The position numbers were made by a program, and so were the translations under genes. A stretch of DNA of 64,000 nt from Urinicoccus massiliensis (GTDB lineage: Bacteria; Bacillota; Clostridia; Tissierellales; Peptoniphilaceae), in the NCBI RefSeq assembly GCF_900120405.1, contig NZ_LT635493.1:409037-473036 (forward strand), in the 5' to 3' direction. The notes beneath the pieces are model-generated. The model did not search any database and was not told where the DNA came from. It worked only from the letters and a program-made list of their open reading frames with translations. Position 1 is the stretch's first letter. Every line of letters begins with the position of its first letter. Of the stretch, positions 16,834 to 25,370 are shown piece after piece.

Positions 16834-18183
16834 CTATAATACAATGGGATCCACCGGGTAATGACCGTCAAAACAGGCCATACACAGGTGGTCTCCGGCA
16901 ATTCGGGCTGCCTTGACCATTCCCTCTTCCGAAATAAAACGCAGAGAGTCTGCCCCGATTTTCTCTTCAATTTCCTCCACCGACATATTGGCCGCAATTA
17001 AGTGCTTCCGAGACGGCGTATCAATACCATAGTAGCAGGGGTTGACCACCGGAGGTGATGTCACCCGCATGTGGACTTCTTTTGCCCCGGCTTCCCTGAG
17101 CCTGGAAATTAAATTGGCCGAGGTAGTTCCCCGGACAATGGAGTCGTCCAAGAGGACAATCCGCTTGCCACTTACCACATGGCTTAGGGGGTTTAACTTG
17201 AGCTTAACGGCCATTTCCCTTTCTTCCTGGGTGGGCTTAATAAAGGTCCGACCCATGTAGCGGTTCTTGACCAAGCCCTCTGCCAGGGGAATGTGAGAGG
17301 CTTGGGAATAGCCAATGGCCGAGGGAATCCCGCTGTCAGGGACCGCCACAACCAAGTCCACATCTACAGGAAATTCTTCATATAAAATTTCCCCACACCG
17401 CCGTCTAAAATTATAGGAATTTACCCCATCCAGGGTGGCGTCATTTCTGGCAAAGTAGACATATTCAAAGGAACAGTGCTTGGGCTTTTGTTCCTCTTCC
17501 ATGGGGAAGGATTGGATCCCCTCTTGGTCAATCACCACCACTTCCCCGGGTTGGATATCCCGGATATACCTGCCACCAATAATATCAATAGGGGCATTTT
17601 CGCTGGACACAATCCAACCCCCATCAGGAGTATCCCCTAAAACCAAAGGACGGATTCCATAGGGGTCCCGGAAGGCCAATAACTTGTCTTCCAGCAACAA
17701 GACCACAGCATAGGCCCCCTTGATCAGACCCATGGCCTTGCGGACAGCTTGGACAATATCTCCCTTGTAGTAGCGGCTGATTAAGTAGAGGATGACTTCC
17801 GAATCAATGGTGGTTTGGAACATCATCCCTTCTTCTTCCAAACGGGTCCGTAAAATTTGATAGTTAATAAGGTTGCCGTTGTGGGCCAGACTCATGGTTG
17901 TATTTTTTGCAAAGGCCATAAGGGGTTGGGTGTTAAACTCAAAACTTCCCCCGGCTGTTGAATAGCGGACATGGCCAATCCCCATGGAACCCTGGAGGTC
18001 CTCCAAAACACCATCCTTAAAAACATCACTCACCAGGCCCATGCCCTTTTTCCGGACGATTTCAGACCCATTGGACACACTCATCCCGGCACTTTCCTGG
18101 CCCCGGTGTTGGAGGCTGGACAGGCCAAAAAACAACTTTTTGGCCACGCCCTTTTCATCATAAATACCAATTACCCCGCACAT
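16834..18183 (-). CDS. purF: Amidophosphoribosyltransferase PurF
   Basis: PurF catalyses the committed step of purine synthesis: PRPP plus glutamine to phosphoribosylamine. The chain begins MCGVIGI, so Cys2 is the N-terminal glutaminase nucleophile after Met removal and no longer propeptide is present. The PRPP-binding loop VLLDDSIVRGTT lies near residues 342-353. Cysteines in HCSFEYVYFAR, RRRCGE and the terminal LCMACFDG resemble the ligands of the oxygen-sensitive 4Fe-4S cluster of the Bacillus-type enzyme. Its product is unstable and is taken up by PurD, here fused to PurL in the same operon. Confidence 0.96.
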   Translation of the reverse strand: MCGVIGIYDEKGVAKKLFFGLSSLQHRGQESAGMSVSNGSEIVRKKGMGLVSDVFKDGVLEDLQGSMGIGHVRYSTAGGSFEFNTQPLMAFAKNTTMSLAHNGNLINYQILRTRLEEEGMMFQTTIDSEVILYLISRYYKGDIVQAVRKAMGLIKGAYAVVLLLEDKLLAFRDPYGIRPLVLGDTPDGGWIVSSENAPIDIIGGRYIRDIQPGEVVVIDQEGIQSFPMEEEQKPKHCSFEYVYFARNDATLDGVNSYNFRRRCGEILYEEFPVDVDLVVAVPDSGIPSAIGYSQASHIPLAEGLVKNRYMGRTFIKPTQEEREMAVKLKLNPLSHVVSGKRIVLLDDSIVRGTTSANLISRLREAGAKEVHMRVTSPPVVNPCYYGIDTPSRKHLIAANMSVEEIEEKIGADSLRFISEEGMVKAARIAGDHLCMACFDGHYPVDPIVL

Positions 18184-18184
18184 A

Positions 18185-18883
18185 TTATCCTCTAATACGG
18201 TCTAAAACTTTTTGATAGCCTTCAGTTAAGTTGCCAAGGTCCCGACGGAAGATGTCCTTGTCCAATTTTTCCTTGGTCTTTTCATCCCATAGACGGCAGG
18301 TGTCTGGGCTGATTTCATCGGCCAAGAGAATGTTTCCGTCCTTGTCCTTACCAAATTCAATCTTAAAGTCCACCAGGGTTACACCAATTCCGTGGAAGAA
18401 GTCCTTTAAGAGGTCATTGATCTTCAAGGTTGTCTTTTTAATTTGGTCGTATTGGTCTCTTGTAACCAGGCCCAAAGCCACAGCGTGGTCTTCGTTCATC
18501 AAGGGGTCGCCCAGGTCATCATTCTTATAGGAAAGTTCGAAGGTGGGTTCCTTAAAGACAATGCCTTCTTCTACCCCATAGCGTTTGGCAAAAGAACCAG
18601 CAGAAATGTTACGGATAATGACTTCCAAGGGGAAGATTTCTACCTTTTTAGCCCGCATGTCTGTGTCGTTAAGGGTTTCAATATAATGGGTGTGGACGCC
18701 ATTTTCTTCCAACATTTCGAAGATCCGGGTTGTAATGGCCAGGTTCAAGGCTCCCTTACCTTGGATGGTGGCCTTCTTTTCCCCATTACCAGCTGTGGCA
18801 TCATCCTTGTAGCGGATGATAATTTCATCGTCCTTGTCTGTTTTGTAGACTAACTTTGCTTTTCCTTCGTACAATTTTTCCAT
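18185..18883 (-). CDS. purC: SAICAR synthetase PurC
   Basis: PurC joins CAIR and aspartate, using ATP, to make SAICAR. The protein starts EKLYEGKAKLVY, the usual PurC N-terminus, and carries EVIIRNISAGS near residue 87 and the LVDFKIEFG...DEISPDTCRLWD core near 170-200. I prefer the second of two adjacent ATGs because it is 6 nt from GGAGG; the first would be only 3 nt away. It is the first gene of the operon and sits about 18 nt behind a leader terminator, so its transcription is probably attenuated. No purE or purK is found beside it. Confidence 0.95.
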   Translation of the reverse strand: MEKLYEGKAKLVYKTDKDDEIIIRYKDDATAGNGEKKATIQGKGALNLAITTRIFEMLEENGVHTHYIETLNDTDMRAKKVEIFPLEVIIRNISAGSFAKRYGVEEGIVFKEPTFELSYKNDDLGDPLMNEDHAVALGLVTRDQYDQIKKTTLKINDLLKDFFHGIGVTLVDFKIEFGKDKDGNILLADEISPDTCRLWDEKTKEKLDKDIFRRDLGNLTEGYQKVLDRIRG

Positions 18884-18900
18884 CATATACCTCCATAAAA

Positions 18901-18936
18901 TAAAAAAAGAGAACGTTCTTTTTCAGAATCATTCTC
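18901..18936 (-). terminator. Leader terminator directly before purC
   Basis: On the minus strand GAGAATGATTCT pairs with AGAACGTTCTC (one bulge, one G-U pair) over an A-rich loop and is followed by seven T. It ends within 10-20 nt of the purC ribosome site, so it can only act as an attenuator of the purine operon, not as the end of a gene. Confidence 0.85.
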
Positions 18937-19153
18937 ATGCAAATAAAGGGATAAACCTATCCATAGGACAAGTTAATGTAGTTTTAAGGCGTAAACCGGC
19001 AGGCAAGTCCAAGAAGAATTCTCTCTCCAGGCTAAAAAAAGTTGCAAAAGTCCTGTTTTTGTGACTTTTAGGCTTTTTACGCCGGTGAACTATAGACTTC
19101 GCCCTATTCATAGACCCCTCTAACCTCCCCGTGAATAAATATATTCTTTACAA
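18937..19153 (-). ncRNA. Structured 5' leader of the purine operon, candidate riboswitch of unrecognised class
   Basis: About 215 nt between the promoter and the attenuator hold nested pairings. P1 pairs 19103-19116 with 18953-18967 (two 5-7 bp halves around a 2x2 purine mismatch). P2 pairs 19076-19083 with 18988-18995 (GGCGTAAA with TTTACGCC, 8 bp, perfect). P3 pairs 19063-19069 with 19046-19052. A register-shifted alternative to P2 (ACCGGC with GCCGGT) is also possible. I could not match it to the purine, ZTP, PRPP, guanidine, THF or T-box consensus. A small-molecule sensor of purine or PRPP status is the natural guess; a leader-binding protein is the alternative. Confidence 0.6.
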
Positions 19154-19159
19154 TAAGTG

Positions 19160-19187
19160 ATTATATCATAAAATCCCCTCTTGAAAA
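19160..19187 (-). promoter_or_regulatory. Promoter of the purine operon
   Basis: The -10 TATAAT is at 19160-19165 on the minus strand, with TTTTCA at 19182-19187 as a modest -35 at 16 bp. The start would be near 19153, which gives a leader of about 270 nt before purC. Confidence 0.6.
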
Positions 19188-19244
19188 AGTAGCAAGTGGG
19201 GATTCTTTTTGAAAAAACATCTTTAACTTTTAAAAAGCCCGAAT

Positions 19245-19278
19245 ATAAAAAAATCGTGAAGATTTCTCTCCACGATTT
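19245..19278 (-). terminator. Terminator of the tRNA-Lys gene
   Basis: The hairpin AAATCGTG/CACGATTT is followed on the minus strand by a T run, 10 nt after the tRNA 3' end. Confidence 0.8.
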
Positions 19279-19287
19279 TCCCTAACT

Positions 19288-19363
19288 TGGTGCGCCCTGA
19301 GAGGCTCGAACTCTCGACACCCTGATTAAGAGTCAGGTGCTCTACCAGCTGAGCTAAGGGCAC
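19288..19363 (-). tRNA. tRNA-Lys (anticodon CTT), CCA encoded
   Basis: The minus strand gives a 76-nt cloverleaf: acceptor GTGCCCT paired with AGGGCGC (one mismatch/wobble), D-loop AGCTCAGCTGGTAGAGC, anticodon stem CCTGA/TCAGG with loop CTCTTAA (anticodon CTT), T-arm GAGAGTTCGAGCCTCTC, and an encoded 3' CCA at 19288-19290. It has its own promoter and terminator. Confidence 0.97.
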
Positions 19364-19380
19364 AAGTTAAGTACTTATAT

Positions 19381-19409
19381 AGTATATTACTTGTCCCCTG
19401 CTTTGTCAA
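19381..19409 (-). promoter_or_regulatory. Promoter of tRNA-Lys
   Basis: TTGACA (19404-19409) and TATACT (19381-19386) on the minus strand are 17 bp apart, placing the start about 10 nt before the tRNA. Confidence 0.85.
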
Positions 19410-19458
19410 TGAAAATTTTACGCTGGCTTTAATTTTTTCTTAAGCCTTCCTCTATTTC

Positions 19459-20727
19459 CTATTCATACCTCAAGGCCTCAATGGGATCTAATTTTGCCGC
19501 CTTGTTGGCAGGATAGTAGCCAAAAAAGACGCCAATGGCCATGGAAAAGCCCACTGCCACCAGGATGCTGAAAATAGAGGGCAGAGACCGGGTCCCAATA
19601 AGGCCTGACCCCACTAGACCCAAAAGGGTTCCCAGGAGAATACCAAAGATCCCTCCAATAATACAGAGAATCACCGACTCGATAATAAATTGCTTGCGGA
19701 TGTCATTTTTTGTGGCCCCTAGGGCCTTGCGGATGCCAATTTCCCGGGTCCTTTCCGTTACGGAAACCAGGAGGATGTTCATGACCCCAATCCCCCCAAC
19801 AATCAGGGCGATGCCAGCAATGGCTGCTACGGCTGTTTGGATACCGGCCATGGTGGACCCCACCTGTTTCATTTCCGATACCACAGAAGACACTTGAACC
19901 CGGGCCCGGCTGTTGTCGGCAAAGTATTTTTTGTTGATATAGTCTGCCAGGGTTTGGGAGTCTTCTTCTGCCTGGCCAGGATTTTTCAAAGAGATGAGAA
20001 CATATTGGAAGACATCTTCATCGTCATAGTCTGAAGGAATTTCCTTAAAGGCCGTGGTGTAGGGCATATAGAGGGTTGACGTTTCCCCCTTGACATCTCC
20101 CAAAAGGGCCACATTGACCTTTTCATAGTGGTAGATGCCCACAACGGTTAAAACAACCAACTCCCCATCCTTATAAACCTTGACTTCGCTCCCCAGGGCC
20201 TTGTTGACGTCTCCCTTGTAGATCTTGTCCAAGACCTTGTCGGAAATAACGGCGACGTTTTTGGACTTTTTAATGTCCTGGCTATTTAAAAACCGTCCGG
20301 CCAGGAGTTTGACCTTGTCGGTTTTAGCCGCCCCAGGAGAGGTGGACTGGATGTTAACATTGATTTGCTTCTTGTCCTGGCGAACAACCCCTGGTCCTTC
20401 TGGCCCCTGGTAGACTACCTCGTCCACCAGGTCTCCCTGGGACTTTTGCACATCTTCCAGCATGTCTTTGGTCATGAAGTCATCGGGGTAAACCATGCCT
20501 TGTCCATCCTGGTCTTCTGGATTTTTTGCCTCTACCATAATATAGGCCGAGGAATTTCCAATGGTGTCAAAGGCCTTGTTGACGGACTTGGTCATGGCCG
20601 ACCCAATGGTGGTGATGCCAATGACAGAGGAGATTCCGATGATGATGCCCAGCATGGTTAAAAAGGACCGCATTTTATTGGTGCGGATTCCTTCAATGGA
20701 CAGCTTGATGGTTTCTAGAATATCCAT
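19459..20727 (-). CDS. MacB/FtsX-type ABC exporter permease (422 aa)
   Basis: The first membrane segment is at about residues 20-42. A large extracytoplasmic MacB_PCD-type domain (about 45-280) follows, then three C-terminal segments of the FtsX domain, including GGIGVMNILLVSVTERTREIG around residue 310 (the signature of MacB-like permeases). Such proteins do not carry substrate through the bilayer but move it from the outer face by mechanotransmission. It ends a three-gene operon: adaptor, ATPase, permease. Substrates in relatives include peptides and antibiotics; none can be deduced here. Confidence 0.92.
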   Translation of the reverse strand: MDILETIKLSIEGIRTNKMRSFLTMLGIIIGISSVIGITTIGSAMTKSVNKAFDTIGNSSAYIMVEAKNPEDQDGQGMVYPDDFMTKDMLEDVQKSQGDLVDEVVYQGPEGPGVVRQDKKQINVNIQSTSPGAAKTDKVKLLAGRFLNSQDIKKSKNVAVISDKVLDKIYKGDVNKALGSEVKVYKDGELVVLTVVGIYHYEKVNVALLGDVKGETSTLYMPYTTAFKEIPSDYDDEDVFQYVLISLKNPGQAEEDSQTLADYINKKYFADNSRARVQVSSVVSEMKQVGSTMAGIQTAVAAIAGIALIVGGIGVMNILLVSVTERTREIGIRKALGATKNDIRKQFIIESVILCIIGGIFGILLGTLLGLVGSGLIGTRSLPSIFSILVAVGFSMAIGVFFGYYPANKAAKLDPIEALRYE

Positions 20728-21408
20728 TTAAACCTCCCTTAAGTGACCATCATCCATTTCATAAATTCGCCCGGCCTCCTGGGCCAGGTCCATATTATGG
20801 GTAATGACGATGATGGTTCTCTTTTCTTTTTCATGGAGGGTGTGGAAGAGGTCCATGACCTGGCGGCCAGTCTTGCTGTCCAGGGCCCCAGTGGGTTCGT
20901 CGGCCAAGATAATGGCGGGGTTGTTGGCCATGGCCCGGGCTATGGCCACTCTTTGCTTTTGCCCGCCGGACAATTCATTGGGCCTATGGCCCATCCGGTC
21001 TTCCATGTCTACCAGGGCCAAAAGTTCCTTGGCCCTTTCCTGCCTTTGGGCCCTGGGGACCTTGGCATAAAGCATGGGCAGTTCCACATTCTTCAAGGCA
21101 TTGGACCGGGGGATCAGGTTGAAGTTTTGAAAGACAAAGCCGATTTTCCGACTCCGATAGGCTGAAAGTTCGTCGTCTTTAATGTCTTGGACATTGGTTC
21201 CAGCCAAGTCATAGCTGCCGGAAGTCTGCCGGTCCAAAAGGCCTATGATGTTCATCAGGGTGGACTTTCCAGACCCGGATTGACCCACAATGGAAATAAA
21301 TTCTCCGTCGTAGATGTCCAGGTCAATGCCGTGGAGGATTTCCAATTCATTTTCCAGGCCGATGTTATAGGACTTGGTAATCCCCCGCATGGTCATAAGC
21401 TTATCCAT
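20728..21408 (-). CDS. MacB/LolD-type ABC transporter ATPase (226 aa)
   Basis: The ATPase shows Walker A GQSGSGKST near residue 41, Q-loop FQNFNLIPR, signature LSGGQKQR near 142, Walker [12 protein letters not shown] near 161 and the switch histidine ITHNMD. I chose the ATG at 21406-21408: it has AGGAGGG in front and overlaps the adaptor stop, whereas the longer frame start would lie inside the adaptor coding region without a ribosome site. It energises the adjacent permease. Confidence 0.94.
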   Translation of the reverse strand: MDKLMTMRGITKSYNIGLENELEILHGIDLDIYDGEFISIVGQSGSGKSTLMNIIGLLDRQTSGSYDLAGTNVQDIKDDELSAYRSRKIGFVFQNFNLIPRSNALKNVELPMLYAKVPRAQRQERAKELLALVDMEDRMGHRPNELSGGQKQRVAIARAMANNPAIILADEPTGALDSKTGRQVMDLFHTLHEKEKRTIIVITHNMDLAQEAGRIYEMDDGHLREV

Positions 21409-23371
21409 CTTGGCCCTCCTCAGGGGCTTCAATAATGGTTACTACTTGGCCTTGGCCATAGCCTTGGGAGCTGGTTAGGACCTTCATCTTTTCCTTGAGG
21501 GCTGGACCTGTAATGGAACTTTCAAAGTCGTTGGACAGGCCCACTGTAACAGGCAGGGAAACCAGTTCATAGCGGTTCTTGCCCAGGTCCTTCAGGGAGA
21601 GGATGTAGTGGTTTTTGTCTCGTTCATAGATGGCGTCTGTTGGTACGGAGAAGGTGTTTTTTTCCTGGGACAGGATGTATTTTACCCGGACATTCATCCC
21701 GGGAGCCAAAAGACTTTCTTGTCCCTCCTTGATGTCGATGACGGTTTTATAGTAGACGTCCTTGGAGGGGGCTCCTTCCGCCTTTTCCTCAGGACCAGGA
21801 GATACGGAAACCACTTCTCCCATAAATTCCTTGCCTTCTACTGCATCCGAAGTTAAGACCACCTTGGTTCCCACGTGGACATCGTTGATGTTGTATTCTT
21901 TAATGTGGGATTCCACCCTTAGGGTGTTGACCGTTTCCACCCGGGCCAGGGCTTCTGCCGGTGTTTCCCCCAGCTTGGCCTTTAACTGGGTAATGGTCCC
22001 GGAAGCTGGAGCCTTAACCAGGGTTTGGTCCAGGGACTCTTTCAAGAATTTAAGTTCTTCCTGGTCTACATTATTTTTCCCGGCTTGGGCTTGTTGGAGA
22101 CTGTCTTTTAGGTTGGCAATGTCATTGTCTTGAGCCACCCGGGCCCCTTCTAGGGCCTTAAGGGCTTGGTCATAGGCATTTTTTGCCACTTCCATATTTT
22201 GCTTGTAGGTCTTGAGTTGGTCTTCCCGGGCCTTCTTGTTTTTTACTTCCTTGTCGGCAGAAAGTTGGGCGTCGGACCGGGCCTTTTCCAATTCAATTTG
22301 GGCATTGGGGATGGTCTTGGCCATGGCTTCCACTTCCTTGTCCATGGCTTCGGCTTCTGCAAGATACTTTTCCCGGTCTCCTTGGAGCTTGGCCAGGTTT
22401 TCTGTCACTTGGGAAATTTCCAAGCGGGTTTTTTCTTGCCTTTCATTTAAGTCATCCAGGTCTTTTTGCAGGCCTTCGACCCTGCTATGGTTACTTCCTT
22501 GTCCATTATTTGGCGTCCCTGCCGGGGGATTTGCCCCACTGGCCTTTTCCAGGTCTCGATTTTTTTGGGAAATCTCCCTTGAGGTCTGGATGACTTGCTG
22601 GTTTAGGGAGTCCAGTTGATTTTTCAAACTGGCAATTTGTCCGTCCAAACTTCCGGCCCTGGACCGGCTGTCCATGGCTCTTTGGCTGGATTGGGCCAGG
22701 TCATCTCTCAACTGGCTGTACTTGACATTGCTGGAAGTTTCCTGGTAGGCCAGGCTATCCCTTTCCGATTTTTCGGCAAGCAATTCAGGATTGTAGCCTT
22801 GGTCCAAGGATCTTTTATAGTCCTCATAGACCTTTTGGGCCTGCTTGTAGGCATCAAAAGAAGCCACAAGGCTGGAATTGGCCCCTTGGACTCCGGGATT
22901 GGTTCCATTCTTTTTCCCTGTTACTGCTTCATAGAGCCGGTTTTTGGCAGCAGAAATTTGAGCCCCCAGGGTCTTGGCTTGAGCCGCTGCCGAGGCTTGC
23001 TTTTCGGCAATTTGTTGGCGGATGTCCTGGGAGTCCAACTCTGCAATCAAGTCTCCCTTTTCCACCCGGTCTCCCACCTTTACATGGAGGGCCACAATAG
23101 GGGATTGCTTTTGGGCATAGACATCCACCACCGTGGAACTTACCACCGTTCCCGTTTCATTAACTGCATTGGTTACATCCTTGTGCTTTAGGGTCACAAC
23201 TTGGTTTTTTGTCACCTGGATTCCAGCATCAGGTCTCAGGGCCTTCATAAGGCCAGTGGCTACCAGGACCACCACCAGGACTAGGCCCAGGATGGAAAGC
23301 AACTTGTGCCTGGCAAAAAAGGCGCCCCCCTTCTGGGCCATCTGAACCAGGAATCTTCTTATTTTTTTCAT
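21401..23371 (-). CDS. HlyD/MacA-like efflux adaptor with long coiled coil (656 aa)
   Basis: An N-terminal membrane anchor (about residues 22-42) precedes the first half of a biotinyl-lipoyl-like domain (VGDRVEKGDLIAELDSQDI near 98-116). A very long coiled coil with several Gln/Lys/Glu-rich helices spans roughly 117-440. The lipoyl half returns with VKAPASGTITQLKAKLGE, followed by beta-barrel and membrane-proximal domains. At 656 residues it is larger than typical MacA (~370). In a single-membrane organism it probably bridges permease and cell wall. The start chosen is the second in-frame ATG, 6 nt from GGGAG. Confidence 0.88.
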   Translation of the reverse strand: MKKIRRFLVQMAQKGGAFFARHKLLSILGLVLVVVLVATGLMKALRPDAGIQVTKNQVVTLKHKDVTNAVNETGTVVSSTVVDVYAQKQSPIVALHVKVGDRVEKGDLIAELDSQDIRQQIAEKQASAAAQAKTLGAQISAAKNRLYEAVTGKKNGTNPGVQGANSSLVASFDAYKQAQKVYEDYKRSLDQGYNPELLAEKSERDSLAYQETSSNVKYSQLRDDLAQSSQRAMDSRSRAGSLDGQIASLKNQLDSLNQQVIQTSREISQKNRDLEKASGANPPAGTPNNGQGSNHSRVEGLQKDLDDLNERQEKTRLEISQVTENLAKLQGDREKYLAEAEAMDKEVEAMAKTIPNAQIELEKARSDAQLSADKEVKNKKAREDQLKTYKQNMEVAKNAYDQALKALEGARVAQDNDIANLKDSLQQAQAGKNNVDQEELKFLKESLDQTLVKAPASGTITQLKAKLGETPAEALARVETVNTLRVESHIKEYNINDVHVGTKVVLTSDAVEGKEFMGEVVSVSPGPEEKAEGAPSKDVYYKTVIDIKEGQESLLAPGMNVRVKYILSQEKNTFSVPTDAIYERDKNHYILSLKDLGKNRYELVSLPVTVGLSNDFESSITGPALKEKMKVLTSSQGYGQGQVVTIIEAPEEGQDG

Positions 23372-23593
23372 CTCCATCTCCCTTCTATATTTTCATGGCT
23401 TTTATTCCTTTATTATATCTTATTATTCTAAAGGCTTTTTTAACAAAAGTCTAAGTTTTTTTTAATATTTTCCCCTGGTCTATCTTGGAATTTAGCCAGC
23501 TAATTTCTGGAAAAACCCTATACAAAAGTCCTTTTTTTGACTACAATAAAGAGTATTAGCACTTTAGCAGTTTTTTCGAAAGGAGACGTTACC

Positions 23594-24913
23594 TTGACAC
23601 TTGTTGTAGCAAAATTCGGCGGGACCAGCCTGGCCAACGGAGGCCAATTTAAAAAGGTCTATGACATTATCCAGACAGACCCCAATAAAAAATACATTGT
23701 CCCCTCAGCTCCCGGGAAGGAAAATGACCAGGACACCAAGATTACAGACCTTCTCTACCTCTTATACGACCTGGCCAGCCACGGCATTTCATATAATGAA
23801 GTCTTTTCCATGTTCAAGAACCGCTACTTGGACATTTGCCGGGAAATCGGCGTGGAAATGGACCTGCAAGACTACTTCGACGAAATCCGCCAGGCCATTG
23901 AAGAAAAGGCCTCCAAGGAATACCTGTCCAGCCGGGGAGAATATTTAAATGGTCTTATCCTAGCCAAGTACCTGGACATTCCCTTTGTGGATGCCAAGAA
24001 TGTCATGCTCTTCAAGGCCCCCCACATTTTAGATGAACAAAGGACCTACAAGGCCCTGGCCGAGATGAAAAAATCCTTTGACTCTGCAGTGATTCCTGGA
24101 TTTTACGGGTCCCTGCCTGATGGGTCCATCACCACTTTTTCTCGAGGCGGGGGAGACCTGTCCGGTGCCATTGTGGCCCGGGGGGTGGGGGCCGACCTCT
24201 ATGAAAACTGGACCGATGTCAGCGGATTTTTAGCTGCAGACCCTAAGATTATCCAAAACCCCCGCCGGATCAAGGAAATTTCCTACCGGGAACTCCGGGA
24301 GCTTTCCTATATGGGGGCCAGCATCCTCCACGAAGAAGCCATCTTCCCTGTTATCTCCCAGGGTATTCCCATTTCCATTAAAAACACCAATGCCCCGGAA
24401 GAAGAGGGAACCCGGATTGTCCCCTCCAGCCGGGAGGGAGACCAGGACGGAGAAATTACTGGCATCGCCGGTCGCCAGGGTTTTTCTGTTATCAACATCG
24501 ACAAGGTCCAAATGAACCGGGACCTGTCCTTTTCCCGTAAGGTCTTTTCCATTTTGGAAGCCAACGACATCTATGTGGAACACATCCCCTCCAGTATCGA
24601 CTCCCTGTCTTTAATTGTCTCTGACGACCAACTCCAAGGCAAGAAAAAACGAATTACCAGTGAAATCAAGGCCCTTTGCAACCCCGACAACATCTCTGTT
24701 GAAACGGACATTTCCCTGATTGCCGTAGTAGGGCAAAATATGCGCAACCACATTGGGACCTCTGCCAAGCTCTTTAAGGCCCTGGCCCAAGCCAAGGTCA
24801 ATGTGGAAATGATCACCCAAGGCTCCAGCGAGTTAAACATCATCGTCGGAGTAGATACCGCCGACTACGATACCGCCATTAAGGCCATCTACCGGGCCTT
24901 TAACCGGGGATGA
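23594..24913 (+). CDS. Aspartate kinase, TTG start (439 aa)
   Basis: The enzyme phosphorylates aspartate, the first step toward lysine, threonine, methionine and diaminopimelate. The N-terminal kinase domain begins VVAKFGGTSLAN, and the SRGGGDLSGAI motif near residue 188 binds the nucleotide. Two C-terminal ACT domains follow, ending with NVEMITQGSSELNI, the usual allosteric half. I chose TTG at 23594: it is 8 nt after AAAGGAG and starts the protein right at the kinase beta strand. An earlier ATG at 23537 would add 19 residues with no family counterpart. It is a single gene. Confidence 0.92.
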   Translation: MTLVVAKFGGTSLANGGQFKKVYDIIQTDPNKKYIVPSAPGKENDQDTKITDLLYLLYDLASHGISYNEVFSMFKNRYLDICREIGVEMDLQDYFDEIRQAIEEKASKEYLSSRGEYLNGLILAKYLDIPFVDAKNVMLFKAPHILDEQRTYKALAEMKKSFDSAVIPGFYGSLPDGSITTFSRGGGDLSGAIVARGVGADLYENWTDVSGFLAADPKIIQNPRRIKEISYRELRELSYMGASILHEEAIFPVISQGIPISIKNTNAPEEEGTRIVPSSREGDQDGEITGIAGRQGFSVINIDKVQMNRDLSFSRKVFSILEANDIYVEHIPSSIDSLSLIVSDDQLQGKKKRITSEIKALCNPDNISVETDISLIAVVGQNMRNHIGTSAKLFKALAQAKVNVEMITQGSSELNIIVGVDTADYDTAIKAIYRAFNRG

Positions 24914-24921
24914 TTTTCTCC

Positions 24922-24950
24922 TTGACCGAGATTTTATTAATGGGTACAAT
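24922..24950 (+). promoter_or_regulatory. Promoter of the TPP-regulated thiamine transport operon
   Basis: TTGACC (24922-24927) and TACAAT (24945-24950) are 17 bp apart, immediately upstream of the riboswitch. Confidence 0.82.
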
Positions 24951-24954
24951 GAAA

Positions 24955-25031
24955 GGGCAGGGGTGCTATTGCTGAGATGGCCTAGGCCAAACCCATTGAA
25001 CCTGTTCAGGTAATGCTGACGTAGGAAACCA
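24955..25031 (+). promoter_or_regulatory. TPP (thi-box) riboswitch
   Basis: The conserved TPP aptamer strings are present in order: AGGGGTGC, the pyrimidine-sensor GCTGAGATGG, ACCC, then TTGAACCTG, CAGGTAATGCTGACGTAGGAAACC. The aptamer ends at the foot of a terminator hairpin, so thiamine pyrophosphate should shut down transcription of the transport genes. Confidence 0.96.
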
Positions 25032-25064
25032 AGGACTTCTGCTGCCCAGAAGTCCTTTTTTATT
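25031..25064 (+). terminator. Expression-platform terminator of the TPP riboswitch
   Basis: AAGGACTTCTG pairs with CAGAAGTCCTT and is followed by TTTTTATT, about 12 nt before the first gene. It is the regulated terminator of the riboswitch. Confidence 0.9.
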
Positions 25065-25076
25065 GAAAGGAGTTAT

Positions 25077-25370
25077 ATGAATACTACCATTGCCATCCAA
25101 GTTCTTCCTGTGACAGCCAGTCAAGAAGAGCTTTTACGGATTGTTGATTCCGTCATTGACTACATTGCATCCACCGGTTGTAACTACCAAGTAGGTCCCT
25201 TGGAAACCACAGTGGAAGGCGACTATGAAGAACTTTTAGATATTGTAAAAGAAGCCCAACTCATCTGTATCCGTCAGGGGGCGGATTCAGTCAAGTCCTA
25301 TGTGAAGATTTTCTACAATCCCAAGGACCACCTTTTAACCATTGATGAAAAGACAAAAAAATACCGCTAG
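25077..25370 (+). CDS. Thiamine-binding protein of the MTH1187/YkoF family (97 aa)
   Basis: This small cytoplasmic alpha-beta protein (PF01910-type fold) includes IAIQVLPVT at the start and the long helix followed by YQVGPLETTVEGDYEELLDI. Family members bind thiamine or hydroxymethylpyrimidine. Its place as first gene after a TPP riboswitch and in front of an NMT1-type importer fits that role well. It has a strong GGAG site. The next gene starts inside its last codons. Confidence 0.88.
   Translation: MNTTIAIQVLPVTASQEELLRIVDSVIDYIASTGCNYQVGPLETTVEGDYEELLDIVKEAQLICIRQGADSVKSYVKIFYNPKDHLLTIDEKTKKYR

Noticed and set aside
18937-19153. Guanine, ZTP, PRPP or T-box element upstream of purC
   Set aside because: None of their conserved core strings could be found on the minus strand; kept as an unassigned leader instead.
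23537-23593. ATG start 19 codons before the aspartate kinase domain
   Set aside because: No ribosome site, and the TTG at 23594 has an AAAGGAG site at 8 nt and matches the family N-terminus.
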